This document shows positions 33,333-42,865 of a stretch of DNA of 64,000 nt, piece after piece. Every line of letters begins with the position of its first letter. The first letter of the stretch is position 1. Source of the DNA: Phyllobacterium sp. OV277 (lineage in GTDB: Bacteria > Pseudomonadota > Alphaproteobacteria > Rhizobiales > Rhizobiaceae); NCBI RefSeq assembly GCF_900104355.1, contig NZ_FNIY01000003.1:186001-250000 (forward strand), in the 5' to 3' direction. Position numbers and translations under genes: made by a program. The notes below the pieces were generated by a model. The model was not told where the DNA came from. It ran no database searches and saw only the letters and a list, made by a program, of their open reading frames with translations.

Positions 33333-35873
33333 CTAGAACCGGATAGTCAGATCGGCCTTGAGGGCATTGTCATGGCTGCGGTTGGAAAACTGGCCGGTAT
33401 AGCTGACGCCGATAGTGGTGGCACTGCCGATATCAAAGTCGAGGCCAGCCTCGATGAGCGCCGTATCCCGCGCCACGGGCAGACCCTTGATCGAGAAGGC
33501 CCTGCCATGGGCAAACGCCATGGACGCGTCAGGTGTTACATCGCCAAAGGCATGGTTCCACCCGGCCATGCCGCGGGCAGTCAGCATGGTCTTTTCGCTT
33601 AAAGCGACACTGTAGGAGGTTCGCAGCCCAAGGGTGGTCGTGGTCAGATCCGTGGTGGCCGATGCGCCTGACAGGGCCGCAATGCCGCCGGTTTCCTTGA
33701 ACCCGTCAGTTTTGAGGTGGGTATAGGCTGCGTCGGCAAAGGGTTCGAATGTCACGTAAGGTGTATCAATGCGATAGGCAGCCTCGCCAAACACCTGCAC
33801 CGAATTGGCGGCGTAGGATGCGCTGTCGGTTTCAGCAGTATGGCCAAAGCGGACTTTGCGGTTCGTATCGATGGTGTGATGGGCAAGACCGGCGCCGAAG
33901 CTCAAGGTCAGCGCATCCATCTTCGTGCCGCCATAGACACCCAGCTGATAGCTATCGGCGGAGGCGGAAGACTGGGCTCCATGCAGCGATGTGTTGCCAT
34001 AGCCAGCAAGCACGCCCAGCCGCCATTTTTCCGCAATCCTGCCGTCCACGCCGGTGACAATGCCACCGGTGTTTCGGCTATAGGCGGCGGCATTGCCATC
34101 GCTCTGCGCATGGCCCCATGAACCATAGGCATGGCCCCACAAATCCGTGGTGGGAACAGCCGAATTGAACCCAACCGCCGGGCCTTTGGCCGTGCGTTCC
34201 GTCAGCGCAACATTATAGCCTGTGGCATCGGTGAATGCAGCCCTGATCCGGCTATTGGCCGCATCGCGGATAAAGCGGCCATCTTCGGCCAGAACGTTGC
34301 GCGCCGAGGCGTAAATTTCGCCCGAAGGCGCATCGTAATTCAAAACCTCAACTCTGCTGGAGAAGAGCACGGCGCCCAGCAGCGGATCGCCAAGATCAAG
34401 CTGCTTTATGGCTTCGCCTACACTCTTCTGGTTGGGTGAGGTTGCATCCGCGAGAACAATATTCTTCACCTTTGCCTCGATGCGCTGCATTTTCGACTGG
34501 TCTGTCTCCGGCTTTGCACCGCCATCCGGGTGGCCGCCGGGTTGCGGCTGCTCATCCGTCGTCCCTTGCAAAGGCTTGCCGGTGCCCGGATCAATCAAAT
34601 CAAAGCCAACAGCCACGGCACTGCCATCGGCGGCATAGGTCAGGGAGGGAGAGATATAATTATATTGCGGGGTGATGGTTTCAAAAGCGCCGTTGATGCG
34701 CTTGTCCGATGTCAAAATCGTATAGTGGCCGAGAAACAAATCATGCATCTGCTGTGCACTCATGGGGGCGTCCTGACCTGCAAACCGCAGGTTTACGCGG
34801 CCGCCCGAAAGCGTGACATCGCCGGCAACGGTCAAACGATCCGAACGGCTTTTGTCCGGCGCAATTTCGACATCAAAAATACTGCCCCTGTCGAAGGTCG
34901 CATCACCTGTTACATGCAGCGTGCCGACCGGATTTCCCGGAGCAACGGTGCCACCGGCCAGCGCTCTCAGATCGCGCACCGTGCCATTGCCTAGAAGCGA
35001 ACCGCCGGGGCCGACGGCAACGTCCCGGCTGTTTCCCTCAATGAAGGCCGTGCCACCATTGACAAGAACATCGCGGCTCACACCGCCGGAACGAACACTC
35101 AATTGCGCGCCGTTATTGACCTGAATATCGCGGCTGATGCCATTAATGAATGCGCCTCCGTTGTCCATCAGCACATTTTCAACTGCCCCTTTGGCACCAA
35201 CATTCAACCACCCACCACCGATCAAGGCATTCCCGGCCTTTCCATCCACAAATGCGTTGCCGCCATTCATGGCGAGAACCCCGATCCGGCCCTCTTCCCT
35301 GACATGTAAACTCCCGCCAGTGTTGACAATCGTATTGCCGCTTAGTCCATGAATGAAGGCATAGCCGCCATCCACGACCAGATCATGCGTTACGCCATGT
35401 TCGCCGACAGTTAAAATTGCGCCTTTCCCAACCGCAACATTGCCGGTCTCGGCGTCGACCCAGGCAGCTCCATTATTCGGCGTCAGTTCACCGAGCATAC
35501 CCGCACTGTGGACGAGCACATGGCCATAACCCTCAACGTTGACGGTGCCATCTGGGACGTCCAACAGTTTGAGCCCTCCGCCGAACCTGACATTCTCAAA
35601 CATTCTCATTTCCTCGGCGGCCAACGGGCCATCCGTGTCAGCAGAACGTTGAGACCCGATGAGCCCCCTATCCTCAGCGGCTTCCATTGATTGCCGCCCC
35701 GCATCGTTGCCGGGATGTGCCGCGTCCGATGACGGGATCACCTGCGCCTTTGCCGCGCTGAAACCCGCGGTTACGATCAATGCGGCGCAGACGCTTTTCA
35801 ACAGCTGATTGCGTAAGGTTGCAGTAAGGTTGTGACGTGCGGATACACCCGCAGTTTTGGCGTGAAAATACAT
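33333..35873 (-). CDS. Autotransporter with repeat passenger and outer-membrane beta-barrel
   Basis: An 846-residue type V secreted protein. An extended signal (residues 1-43) precedes a passenger of about 380 residues with repeated short units (VNGGTAFIEG, NGGAFINGISRD, NGGNAFVDG), the pattern of a beta-helix as in AIDA/pertactin-type proteins. A Pro/Gly/Asp-rich linker near 440-460 leads to the barrel (about 580-846), which begins near TTDLWGHAYGSWGHAQSDGNA and ends with the aromatic terminus LTIRF. It may serve in adhesion or aggregation. A possible weak terminator (33290-33312) follows the stop. Confidence 0.92.
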   Translation of the reverse strand: MYFHAKTAGVSARHNLTATLRNQLLKSVCAALIVTAGFSAAKAQVIPSSDAAHPGNDAGRQSMEAAEDRGLIGSQRSADTDGPLAAEEMRMFENVRFGGGLKLLDVPDGTVNVEGYGHVLVHSAGMLGELTPNNGAAWVDAETGNVAVGKGAILTVGEHGVTHDLVVDGGYAFIHGLSGNTIVNTGGSLHVREEGRIGVLAMNGGNAFVDGKAGNALIGGGWLNVGAKGAVENVLMDNGGAFINGISRDIQVNNGAQLSVRSGGVSRDVLVNGGTAFIEGNSRDVAVGPGGSLLGNGTVRDLRALAGGTVAPGNPVGTLHVTGDATFDRGSIFDVEIAPDKSRSDRLTVAGDVTLSGGRVNLRFAGQDAPMSAQQMHDLFLGHYTILTSDKRINGAFETITPQYNYISPSLTYAADGSAVAVGFDLIDPGTGKPLQGTTDEQPQPGGHPDGGAKPETDQSKMQRIEAKVKNIVLADATSPNQKSVGEAIKQLDLGDPLLGAVLFSSRVEVLNYDAPSGEIYASARNVLAEDGRFIRDAANSRIRAAFTDATGYNVALTERTAKGPAVGFNSAVPTTDLWGHAYGSWGHAQSDGNAAAYSRNTGGIVTGVDGRIAEKWRLGVLAGYGNTSLHGAQSSASADSYQLGVYGGTKMDALTLSFGAGLAHHTIDTNRKVRFGHTAETDSASYAANSVQVFGEAAYRIDTPYVTFEPFADAAYTHLKTDGFKETGGIAALSGASATTDLTTTTLGLRTSYSVALSEKTMLTARGMAGWNHAFGDVTPDASMAFAHGRAFSIKGLPVARDTALIEAGLDFDIGSATTIGVSYTGQFSNRSHDNALKADLTIRF

Positions 35874-36249
35874 TGAAATATCGTCCCTAATATTCGTTGC
35901 GGTTCAAAAAAGACGGCGACAGGGCAATTGGTGTTTATGCGTACTACTATAGTTGTATGAGACGATAATTGCCGTGGACGCGCAATCGGTGAATCTACCT
36001 AGTACAACCTGCTGGCGTGGTTACGGCAAGAGTGTTGCGCGCAATTCCCGTTCAATTACAGATCGTTAGAAATATTATTGGGACAATGTTTTGTATAAGG
36101 AATGGCGCAAGGGCTGCGCGCTCTTATGGCTCACGAGGCTTTTCAAACGTGATCGAATGACCGGGATCTGTCATCACCGGGCGAGATAGCGCAAGCAAAT
36201 CTGGTCGGAATTTCGCTCCGACGAACTCCATCGTGCGGGCGAAGCTGAT
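35874..36249. other. 376-nt gap upstream of the autotransporter gene
   Basis: No established gene is seen. The part nearest the autotransporter start is A/T-rich and probably carries its promoter. The left-reading frame 36124-36249 continues without a stop directly after the stop of the 67-residue gene (36250) and contains a 35-codon ORF starting at ATG 36231 (MEFVGAKFRPDLL). It could be a degenerate extension or a tiny gene. Confidence 0.4.
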
Positions 36250-36453
36250 TTAGCTTGGTTGTGGTGTCGGATCAAAAAACCGGCTGCCCGGCTTGTCCTT
36301 GTCACGGGTGCGATTGTCTTTCGCAACGCGCTCATAGCGCACGCCCGGAAAAATCATGATCTGCGCGGGTGTCGCCCGCGGTTCGGATTTGGTTGCCATG
36401 CGCTGGCGCATGGCGCTGCTTGGAAAACTGATGACAAAACCCATTTCATCCAT
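36250..36453 (-). CDS. Small conserved protein with IMIFPGVRYER motif
   Basis: A 67-residue cytoplasmic protein. The core PAQIMIFPGVRYERVAK resembles short rhizobial proteins that start with a hydrophobic 'IxFP' stretch (here MGFVISFPSSA) and carry a 'xILPxxRIER'-like motif; I recall such genes as conserved hypotheticals. No domain or function is known to me. It is divergent from the DUF2336 gene, with about 240 nt between. Confidence 0.55.
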   Translation of the reverse strand: MDEMGFVISFPSSAMRQRMATKSEPRATPAQIMIFPGVRYERVAKDNRTRDKDKPGSRFFDPTPQPS

Positions 36454-36618
36454 CCGTCTGCTCTGTTGATCTCCTTGATACGCAACGCTTCATGCCTGCT
36501 GCCATCTGGTCAGGGCGCTGATAACGCGGCTGCCCTGCCACCCCTTTGGGGTGCTGATCGATCCCGATCAGCTCGCGCGCGTTTATTTCGCGCATAATTT
36601 CATTAGACACCCCGATGG

Positions 36619-36633
36619 TTAACGGGTTGCTAA
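36619..36633 (+). promoter_or_regulatory. CtrA-like half-site pair upstream of the DUF2336 gene
   Basis: TTAA–N7–CTAA (36619-36633) is one base from the alphaproteobacterial CtrA consensus TTAA-N7-TTAA. It lies about 65 nt before GTG 36698. A single near-match is weak evidence, but CtrA control would fit a cell-cycle-linked neighbourhood. Confidence 0.3.
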
Positions 36634-36697
36634 CGCTTCGTGGCTAATTTTAGCCATGGTTTGATAGCGTCCTTGAGTGTTCGAGTGGAGTGTGTTC

Positions 36698-37669
36698 GTG
36701 AAGTATCCTGAGTTTCGGGCACTTGAAGACCGCAATGGCGGCAGCAAGGCTGACGATCTCCTGACCGCGTCCATCACCGCCTTCTGCTGTGTCGCAAGGC
36801 CGGCAAAGAGCGATGCCCGTCAGCTTGAGGATCTTGCCGTTCCGCTTCTCGCCCTCGCCTCGCCGCGTGTGCGCCGTCATGCGGCCGCTGCCCTTTCCGA
36901 AATGCCCCATGCACCGAAACGCCTGATTCTCGCGCTTGCCGCGGATGATGTGGATATTTGCGCGCCATTGCTGCTGCGCTCGCCGGTTTTGAAACCAGCT
37001 GATCTCATCGGCCTAATCCAGCAAAAAGGCATCGGCCATGCCCGCGCCATCGCGCGGCGACAGATTGAGGACGCTGCGCTTCTGCAAACCCTGCGTCATT
37101 TTCACGACCCGGCCATTGACCGCGCCCTGGCGCTGCAGACCGGATTGCCCGTCAGCCATGAGGAAGAGCCTTTGGACCGTGTGGAAACAGAATCGCCGCG
37201 CCTGCGCGAAACCCGTGAGGCACTGCGCGCCCTGATGCGCGATACGGATGCCGGCCTTTCCACGGATCAGGCGCTGGCAGACCATTTGATTGATGCTGCG
37301 CTTCTCGACCAAACACACTTCTTCCGTGGTGAATTCGCCAAGGCGCTTGATCTCGACAATGAAACCGCCGAGCGCATCATCGGCCATAGCCTGAATGCGG
37401 AGCTGACGATTGCACTTGCCTCGCTCGGCCTATCGGCGGAAGCGGCGCATCTGGTGCTGACAGGTCTGTTCGGCCTCGTTCACAAGGATCTGCACTCGCT
37501 GCGCCTCTTCGTCCAGTCCTACCGGCAGATCGATCAGGACAAGGCGCAGGCGACCATCAATCGCTGGAAGACCGAGGAAAACTCGCAAAAGCTGCGGCAG
37601 AAATTGCGGGAAATGGCGGCGGATTTCGAACGTGGCGGCACCGGGTCGTCAACGCGCAAAGTATCCTGA
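36698..37669 (+). CDS. DUF2336-domain protein
   Basis: A 323-residue helical, HEAT-like protein of the DUF2336 family. GTG 36698 (VKYPEFRALEDRNGG) has TGGAG 7 nt upstream; GTG 36677 in the same frame lacks one. The domain shows DLLTASITAFCCVARP, VRRHAAAALSEMPHAPKRLILALAADD and VCAPLLLRSPVL-type helices, ending with TINRWKTEENSQKLRQKLREMAADFERGG. DUF2336 proteins are frequent in alphaproteobacteria, some linked to cell-cycle or motility control, but no activity is established. Confidence 0.85.
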   Translation: MKYPEFRALEDRNGGSKADDLLTASITAFCCVARPAKSDARQLEDLAVPLLALASPRVRRHAAAALSEMPHAPKRLILALAADDVDICAPLLLRSPVLKPADLIGLIQQKGIGHARAIARRQIEDAALLQTLRHFHDPAIDRALALQTGLPVSHEEEPLDRVETESPRLRETREALRALMRDTDAGLSTDQALADHLIDAALLDQTHFFRGEFAKALDLDNETAERIIGHSLNAELTIALASLGLSAEAAHLVLTGLFGLVHKDLHSLRLFVQSYRQIDQDKAQATINRWKTEENSQKLRQKLREMAADFERGGTGSSTRKVS

Positions 37670-37675
37670 CGGCAA

Positions 37676-38023
37676 TCAGTCTTTGGCGAGCGGAAAAAGT
37701 TCGCTACGCTCACCGCGATAATCTTCGATCTCGACAATCCACAAATCCCGATCCCAGCGCTTCTGCTTTTCCAGATCGGCGTCGACATCGCTTTCGGCAG
37801 TGGATGATTTCAGCGGAGTAAACTGCCGCTCATCCGGCTTTATCTCGTCATAGACCATTTGCGGGGCCGGACCGAACAGGTCGTAGGTGCCATCAGAATT
37901 GCGGAATTTGATGAAGATCGCGCCAGCTTCGCTCGCACCCTTATTGCTGAGGGCGGCAAAAGCACCAGTGCCATTGATACGGCGCACCAGTGCGGAAACC
38001 CAGAACTCCGATGTCAGACGCAT
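37676..38023 (-). CDS. DUF1491-family protein
   Basis: A 115-residue protein. MRLTSEFWVSALVRRINGTGAFAALSNKGASEAGAIFIKFRN, then LFGPAPQMVYDE and KRWDRDLWIVEIED are the DUF1491 signature. Function unknown. The gene follows the peptidoglycan-binding and histidine kinase genes on the same strand, an order I recall from other rhizobia, and converges on DUF2336 with 6 nt between stops. Confidence 0.92.
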   Translation of the reverse strand: MRLTSEFWVSALVRRINGTGAFAALSNKGASEAGAIFIKFRNSDGTYDLFGPAPQMVYDEIKPDERQFTPLKSSTAESDVDADLEKQKRWDRDLWIVEIEDYRGERSELFPLAKD

Positions 38024-38048
38024 TGCACTTCTCCAGTAACCACCCCGA

Positions 38049-38936
38049 TCAGTTGATCAGGCCGATTTCCTGCATTTTGGCAAATAGTTTCGCATCGGGC
38101 TGACCCGTAACCGGCAGCTTGAACAGGGTCTGGAACTCCTTGATCGCGCTCTTCGTATTGGCGCCAACCTTGCCGCTGATCTCAACCTTGTCGTTGCCGA
38201 AGGCGCGCAGGCCAGCCTGAATACGAACGATCTCCGCCGGAGCAAGATTGCTGCCTGCGGTTTGCTCGCCCGCACCTGTTGGCATCTTGTCGTCAGACTT
38301 GGCTGATATGGTCTGAACGGTTGCTTTCTCCTGACCATGATCAGGTTTGGCCGCCGGTATGGCGATGCTGGCGGTGGTGTCGCTGGCATTGCCGACAGCG
38401 GGCTGAGTTTCGATACCCATTTCTGCCGACGCCTTGCGATAGGCCTCGATCGCGGCGCGGGTTCCCTTGCCCGCAAGGCCATCCACCGTACCGTTGTAGA
38501 AGCCGAGCGCCAGCAATTTCTGCTGCATCTTCGCCACTTCCGGATCACCGCCGGGTGCCAAAACAGGGTCTCCATTGATAGCCGCAGCTACTGGATCAGG
38601 ATTGGCCTGCGGTACGGGCACCGAATTGACTTTTCGTATGGGCGCGTCAACCGAACTCTGCTTTTGCGGCGTACCGAATACCGTGCCGTCATGTTTGATC
38701 GGCTTGAACACCAGTTCCGGGCGGGTGCGGAAGAACACGCCATCATGACCCTGCGGCTGATACCACAGCGCATTGGCTGATATGAAACCGAGCGTTACCA
38801 GAAAGGCCGTTGCACCACCTGTGATAGTCGGATTGCGGGCGATCAGCCCACCGATCCCAATGGCAATAGCGGCCATACGGCCGCGCTTGGGGGCGCGGCG
38901 CTTTTTGCTGTCAGGCCGATTTACGGGCTTCCGCAT
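38049..38936 (-). CDS. Membrane-anchored peptidoglycan-binding domain protein
   Basis: A 295-residue protein. It starts MRKPVNRPDSKKRRAPKRG, a basic cytoplasmic stretch, then a hydrophobic anchor TITGGATAFLVTLGFISANAL. Two peptidoglycan-binding-1 repeats are seen: VAKMQQKLLALGFYNGTVDGLAGKGTRAAIEAYRK and IVRIQAGLRAFGNDKVEISGKVGANTKSAIKEF. ATG 38936 has GGGAGG upstream and overlaps the kinase gene by 26 nt, suggesting coupled expression. It may tether to or sense the cell wall. Confidence 0.88.
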   Translation of the reverse strand: MRKPVNRPDSKKRRAPKRGRMAAIAIGIGGLIARNPTITGGATAFLVTLGFISANALWYQPQGHDGVFFRTRPELVFKPIKHDGTVFGTPQKQSSVDAPIRKVNSVPVPQANPDPVAAAINGDPVLAPGGDPEVAKMQQKLLALGFYNGTVDGLAGKGTRAAIEAYRKASAEMGIETQPAVGNASDTTASIAIPAAKPDHGQEKATVQTISAKSDDKMPTGAGEQTAGSNLAPAEIVRIQAGLRAFGNDKVEISGKVGANTKSAIKEFQTLFKLPVTGQPDAKLFAKMQEIGLIN

Positions 38937-40710
38937 GGGAACCTCCCTCACTGTCGCTGTCCGCTCTGAACTCAACAATATTGACCGGTTCAAACGGAAC
39001 CGGCTCGATGCGCGGACCGGCGAGTGGAATGAGAACATTGACCACCGTGCCCTGTCCGGGACGGCTGCGAATATCCATCTGGCCGCCATGCAGGCCGATC
39101 AGGCCCTGGACGGTTGCAAGACCAAGGCCGGTGCCTTCATGCTTGCGGGTATAGTCGTTCTGCACCTGACGAAATGGCTGGCCCAGCGTCTGCAAATCCG
39201 CTTCGGCAATGCCAATACCGGTATCGCTGACGGAGAAAGCCAGCATGTCATCATGGATGCCCGCATCAAGGGTGACTACACCGCCGCTTTCGGTGAACTT
39301 GACCGCATTGGACACCAGATTGATCAGCACCTGCTGAATGGCACGCTGATCCGCAACGACAGCGCCGATATGCCTGCCCACACGATCACACAGGGTGACA
39401 TTCTTCTGCGAGGCCTGATGCGCCATCATGTCATGCACCATGGTCACAGCATCCTTGAAGGCAAAGCTTTCGGCCATGATCGGATAGGTTCCGGCCTCGA
39501 TCTTCGACACGTCGAGGATTGCATTGACCACGGAAAGCAGATGCGTGCCTGATTGGTGTACCAGTTCAACATATTCGCGCTGGCGGGCATCCGGCAGCTT
39601 GCCGCAAATCTCCTGCAGCAGCACGTCGGAGAAGCCGATGATGGAATTCAGCGGCGTGCGCAATTCGTGGCTGACGGAAGCAAGGAAGCGGCCCTTGGTG
39701 ATCTCGGCTGTTTCCACCTGCGTGCGGGCAGAATCCAGGGCGAAGCGGTCAGCAACGGCACCGGAAATGTCCGAGGCAACGACCACGAAACCATCACCCT
39801 GACTGTGCGGTACGGCTGATAGGCGGTAGGTGGCAAAGCGAACCGTATGTGCTGCGCTCGCAGCCACACAGCGCAACTTTACTTCCGTGGAAGCTCCGGC
39901 CACACCGCCGCGCAAATCCGACAGGAAGGAAAGGAAATGCACGCGATCAGATATATGCACACGGTCGAGCAGCGTGGTGCCGATCAGCAGGCTGCGGGCC
40001 ATGCCGAAATGTTCCTGCGCCTTGCAGGACAGCGAATTGATCATACCGTCGCGGCCAAGGCCGATCACCACACCTTCAATGGCATTTTCAAGATCGGCCA
40101 CCCGATCATCGCGGCGGGCTGCATGGCCACGCGCAACCAGCGCGCTGGCAGCACGCACGAGCAATGAAGCGCCATAACCAAGCGAAGCCAGCAGCGAAAC
40201 CGCCGTCAGGGTGACATTGCCGCCCATCCACATCGACACACTGAAGAGAATCGCAAGCACGGTGGCGGCGATTGCTGTCGACGTAACAAGGGATTTCTGC
40301 GAGCGATAGACAAACCAGGCTTCAAGCGGCATCGCTGCAGCCATGATCCAGAGCAGAAGATTGGCAGATGGACCGGTGACACTGATCAGGCCGATCGCCG
40401 CGCCATAGGATGCAAGTGCAGCCAGACCCAGTATTGTGCTGTTACGGACAAGCGAAAGCGCGCCGCAGAAAATCATCGGCAGGGCAAAAACCCCGACGCC
40501 AAGGCTCAGCATGCCACCGGCTTCACTAAACAATGTATGGCTGGTGAGAAGAGCAACCGCCAGCAGCACAGGCATAACCAGAAATGCACCGGCCATGCGG
40601 GCGTCCCTGTCGCGTTCGGCGGCGCCGGCAACAGATGTGCTCACCCAGTGCTTGCAATGGCGCCTGAAGGCATCAGCAATCTTGGGCAGTGTGACGGAAT
40701 GAATCGGCAC
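38911..40710 (-). CDS. PAS-domain sensor histidine kinase (DivJ-like candidate)
   Basis: A 599-residue membrane kinase. Several N-terminal membrane helices (about 40-210) are followed by a PAS-like domain (ENAIEGVVIGLGRDGMINSLSCKAQEHFGM) and an HK core: H-box FLASVSHELRTPLNSIIGFSDVL, N-box NLVSNAVKFTESGG, G1 VSDTGIGIAEADL, G2 GTGLGLATVQGLIGLHGG. The multi-helix N-terminus and the neighbours (peptidoglycan-binding protein, DUF1491) resemble the locus I recall for DivJ of Sinorhizobium, a DivK kinase in the CtrA cell-cycle circuit, but I cannot confirm it. GTG 40710 has AGGAAA upstream. Confidence 0.88.
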   Translation of the reverse strand: MPIHSVTLPKIADAFRRHCKHWVSTSVAGAAERDRDARMAGAFLVMPVLLAVALLTSHTLFSEAGGMLSLGVGVFALPMIFCGALSLVRNSTILGLAALASYGAAIGLISVTGPSANLLLWIMAAAMPLEAWFVYRSQKSLVTSTAIAATVLAILFSVSMWMGGNVTLTAVSLLASLGYGASLLVRAASALVARGHAARRDDRVADLENAIEGVVIGLGRDGMINSLSCKAQEHFGMARSLLIGTTLLDRVHISDRVHFLSFLSDLRGGVAGASTEVKLRCVAASAAHTVRFATYRLSAVPHSQGDGFVVVASDISGAVADRFALDSARTQVETAEITKGRFLASVSHELRTPLNSIIGFSDVLLQEICGKLPDARQREYVELVHQSGTHLLSVVNAILDVSKIEAGTYPIMAESFAFKDAVTMVHDMMAHQASQKNVTLCDRVGRHIGAVVADQRAIQQVLINLVSNAVKFTESGGVVTLDAGIHDDMLAFSVSDTGIGIAEADLQTLGQPFRQVQNDYTRKHEGTGLGLATVQGLIGLHGGQMDIRSRPGQGTVVNVLIPLAGPRIEPVPFEPVNIVEFRADSDSEGGSHAEARKSA

Positions 40711-41065
40711 CAGTTTTTTCCTGCTATCCGTAAGATCCGGCCGGGGCCAAATGCTTGACGGTCATTTCAATGTCGCCGTTAACCTTCGCAGACGAGGCTT
40801 TAAGGAAAGGATAAAACCGGGGCACCAGATGCCTCTCACAACCGGTTTCGGGCAAATGTGAGGGGGCTTTTCAATGCATGGTAAATGAAGGGTTTCGGGT
40901 TGCCGCCCATTTGCCCGTCGAATCGGGAAAGCGGCATTTTGGTCGCCAAGATTTCTTAATCCTTGGTTTCTATGATCACTCAAATGCAAAACCGCGTCGC
41001 AACGGGTTTTTGCCGTCTGTGTGGCAATGTCGAAAGCAAGTTGGGTATCGACAGAGGATTTTGAA

Positions 41066-41554
41066 ATGTTCTTCCTGATCAGGTTTGCGATCAAGTTCTG
41101 CTTCTGGATGATGCTGATCTCGCTGTTCATTCCCGGCGGGCCGAAAGACAATGCGCAAGGAACCGCCCAGCCCGGCCCGCTTGAAGCTTTCTTTGCTGCG
41201 CGCGCCACGATCAGCGATCTCAGCCAGTTCTGCACACGCAATCCCGATGCCTGCGAAACCGGCAAGGCCGCGCTTAACAATGCAGGCGTTCGTGCCGGCG
41301 AGGTTGCCAAAGTCGGCTATCAGTATCTCGACACACAGCTCGGCAACAAGACAAACAATGCTGACGCGACCGTTGCTGCCGCGCATGAAGATGCCGAAAC
41401 CAAACCTACCACCGCAACGGCGAACCAGAGCGATCTGATCAAAGCCAAACTGCGCGAGATGGCCTTACGCGAAATTCTCGACGTCGCCATTCGTCAACGC
41501 GAACATTCGGGTGCTGTCGACAACAAGACCACCGGCACCATTGTAAAGAAGTAA
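41066..41554 (+). CDS. DUF5330-type membrane-anchored protein
   Basis: A 162-residue protein. ATG 41066 with GAGGA upstream gives MFFLIRFAIKFCFWMMLISLFIPGG, a single N-terminal helix. The central region PLEAFFAARATISDLSQFCTRNPDACETGKAALNNAGVRA contains two Cys and is typical of DUF5330 proteins in rhizobia. The rest is Ala/Thr-rich and helical. Function unknown; probably periplasmic and membrane-tethered. Confidence 0.83.
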   Translation: MFFLIRFAIKFCFWMMLISLFIPGGPKDNAQGTAQPGPLEAFFAARATISDLSQFCTRNPDACETGKAALNNAGVRAGEVAKVGYQYLDTQLGNKTNNADATVAAAHEDAETKPTTATANQSDLIKAKLREMALREILDVAIRQREHSGAVDNKTTGTIVKK

Positions 41555-41630
41555 GCCCTGCGACAGGAAAAACGGTGACGTGGAGGCTTCCCGTCACTAT
41601 ATGTGCCTAATCACAGCAGAGACTTGTTTT

Positions 41631-42071
41631 ATGGCACAGACAATTGACGACATTATCGCGGATTTCGACTTTCTTGACGATTGGGAAGATCGCTACCGCT
41701 ATGTCATTGATCTTGGCCGCGAACTGAAACCTTATCCAGACACCGCCCGCGATGCGGCGCACAAGGTCAATGGCTGTGTCAGTCAGGTCTGGCTGAAAAG
41801 CACATTGAGCGAAGGCACGGACCCGGTGATCGAGTTTGTCGGTGATTCCGATGCGCATATCGTGCGCGGTCTCGTTGCCATCATGATGGTGCTCTATTCC
41901 GGCAAGAAGGCATCGGAAATCCTGGCTGTCGATCCGGAAGCCATCTTGAAGAAACTGGGATTGAACGAGAACCTGACACCCCAGCGTTCCAACGGTTTGC
42001 GCTCCATGATTGGCCGTATCCGCAACGAGGCACAGGCCGCCCTCGGGTCAGCCCAAGCCACGCAGCATTAG
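41631..42071 (+). CDS. sufE: Cysteine desulfuration protein SufE family
   Basis: A 146-residue sulfur-transfer protein that accepts persulfide from a cysteine desulfurase for Fe–S cluster assembly. MAQTIDDIIADFDFLDDWEDRYRYVIDLGREL is the family N-terminus and the acceptor Cys lies in HKVNGCVSQVWL. AIMMVLYSGKKASEIL and LTPQRSNGLRSMIGRIR complete it. ATG 41631 is chosen because the family starts there, though no good ribosome binding site precedes it. Its stop overlaps that of the converging gafZ-like gene by 4 nt. Confidence 0.93.
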   Translation: MAQTIDDIIADFDFLDDWEDRYRYVIDLGRELKPYPDTARDAAHKVNGCVSQVWLKSTLSEGTDPVIEFVGDSDAHIVRGLVAIMMVLYSGKKASEILAVDPEAILKKLGLNENLTPQRSNGLRSMIGRIRNEAQAALGSAQATQH

Positions 42072-42865
42072 AGTATCGGGCGATAATCCTCGGTTCCCCA
42101 GTGAATAATGCGCTGGGATCGCCGTGATGGTGATGGCGGATAGTAATGCCGGTCCAGTGCAGCCAGCGCCGTCTTCAGGATGAGCTTCGCCGAGCGGACA
42201 GGCCATTGCCTTTCGCGTTCGATAACCTCCAGCCCTTTCAGAAAGCAGCAGACATCAATCAACACGCCCGACAGTTCAGGTCCAACGGCTTCCAGCGCCC
42301 GCTCCACCCGTAGCCGCGCTGCCAGCGCTGCATCGGTGATTTCAAGCACACCATTGCCACTGCGATGGCTGGCGCCTGAACCGGCAATATTCCAGTTGAC
42401 GCCCAGTGACGGCATCAGATTGCCTAACGTGTAATCGCTGCGCAGCCGCTCACCCGCCTTGAAGGCTGCTTCACTGATCAAAGGCTTGCCGGATGAATCC
42501 TTGCGCTTGTGCAACAGGCCAAGGGGAGATTCCGCTTCGTTACGGCGTACATGCGCTGAACCATTGCCGTCATCAAGCACAATGACTGCCTCGCTGCGAT
42601 GCTGGGCGGCATAGGCATCTGCTTCACCGTCCAAGCGATGCAGGAACGCCCTGCCCGTGTCGGTGATTATGAGCTTGCCGCCGCGTGAATGGGCCAATTC
42701 TTCACGAACAGCATGATCAATCGTCGACCGCTCAACGGAAATTGCGCCGCCTGCTGCGCTCTCAAGCGTGCGCTTTGCATTACCTGATGCAACGACCTCC
42801 GCCGGTGCCTTGCGGAGGAAACACAATAGTCTGCGCATCAATAGACCGTTCCTGACAACACTCAT
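42068..42865 (-). CDS. GafZ-like GTA activator candidate (DUF6456 domain)
   Basis: A 265-residue protein ending in a DUF6456-type domain: PLGLLHKRKDSSGKPLISEAAFKAGERLRSDYTLGNLMPSLGVNWN, then GPELSGVLIDVCCFLKGLEVIERERQWPVRSAKLILKTALAALDRHY. The C-terminal part resembles a sigma-factor-like domain. In Caulobacter, GafZ (fused with a DnaA-like part as GafA in Rhodobacter) activates the GTA cluster, reportedly by antitermination. Here it overlaps the upstream DnaA-like gene by ATGA, the split two-gene form. A GTA cluster in the same window supports the role. An internal start (MRRLLCFL) is possible. Confidence 0.7.
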   Translation of the reverse strand: MSVVRNGLLMRRLLCFLRKAPAEVVASGNAKRTLESAAGGAISVERSTIDHAVREELAHSRGGKLIITDTGRAFLHRLDGEADAYAAQHRSEAVIVLDDGNGSAHVRRNEAESPLGLLHKRKDSSGKPLISEAAFKAGERLRSDYTLGNLMPSLGVNWNIAGSGASHRSGNGVLEITDAALAARLRVERALEAVGPELSGVLIDVCCFLKGLEVIERERQWPVRSAKLILKTALAALDRHYYPPSPSRRSQRIIHWGTEDYRPIL

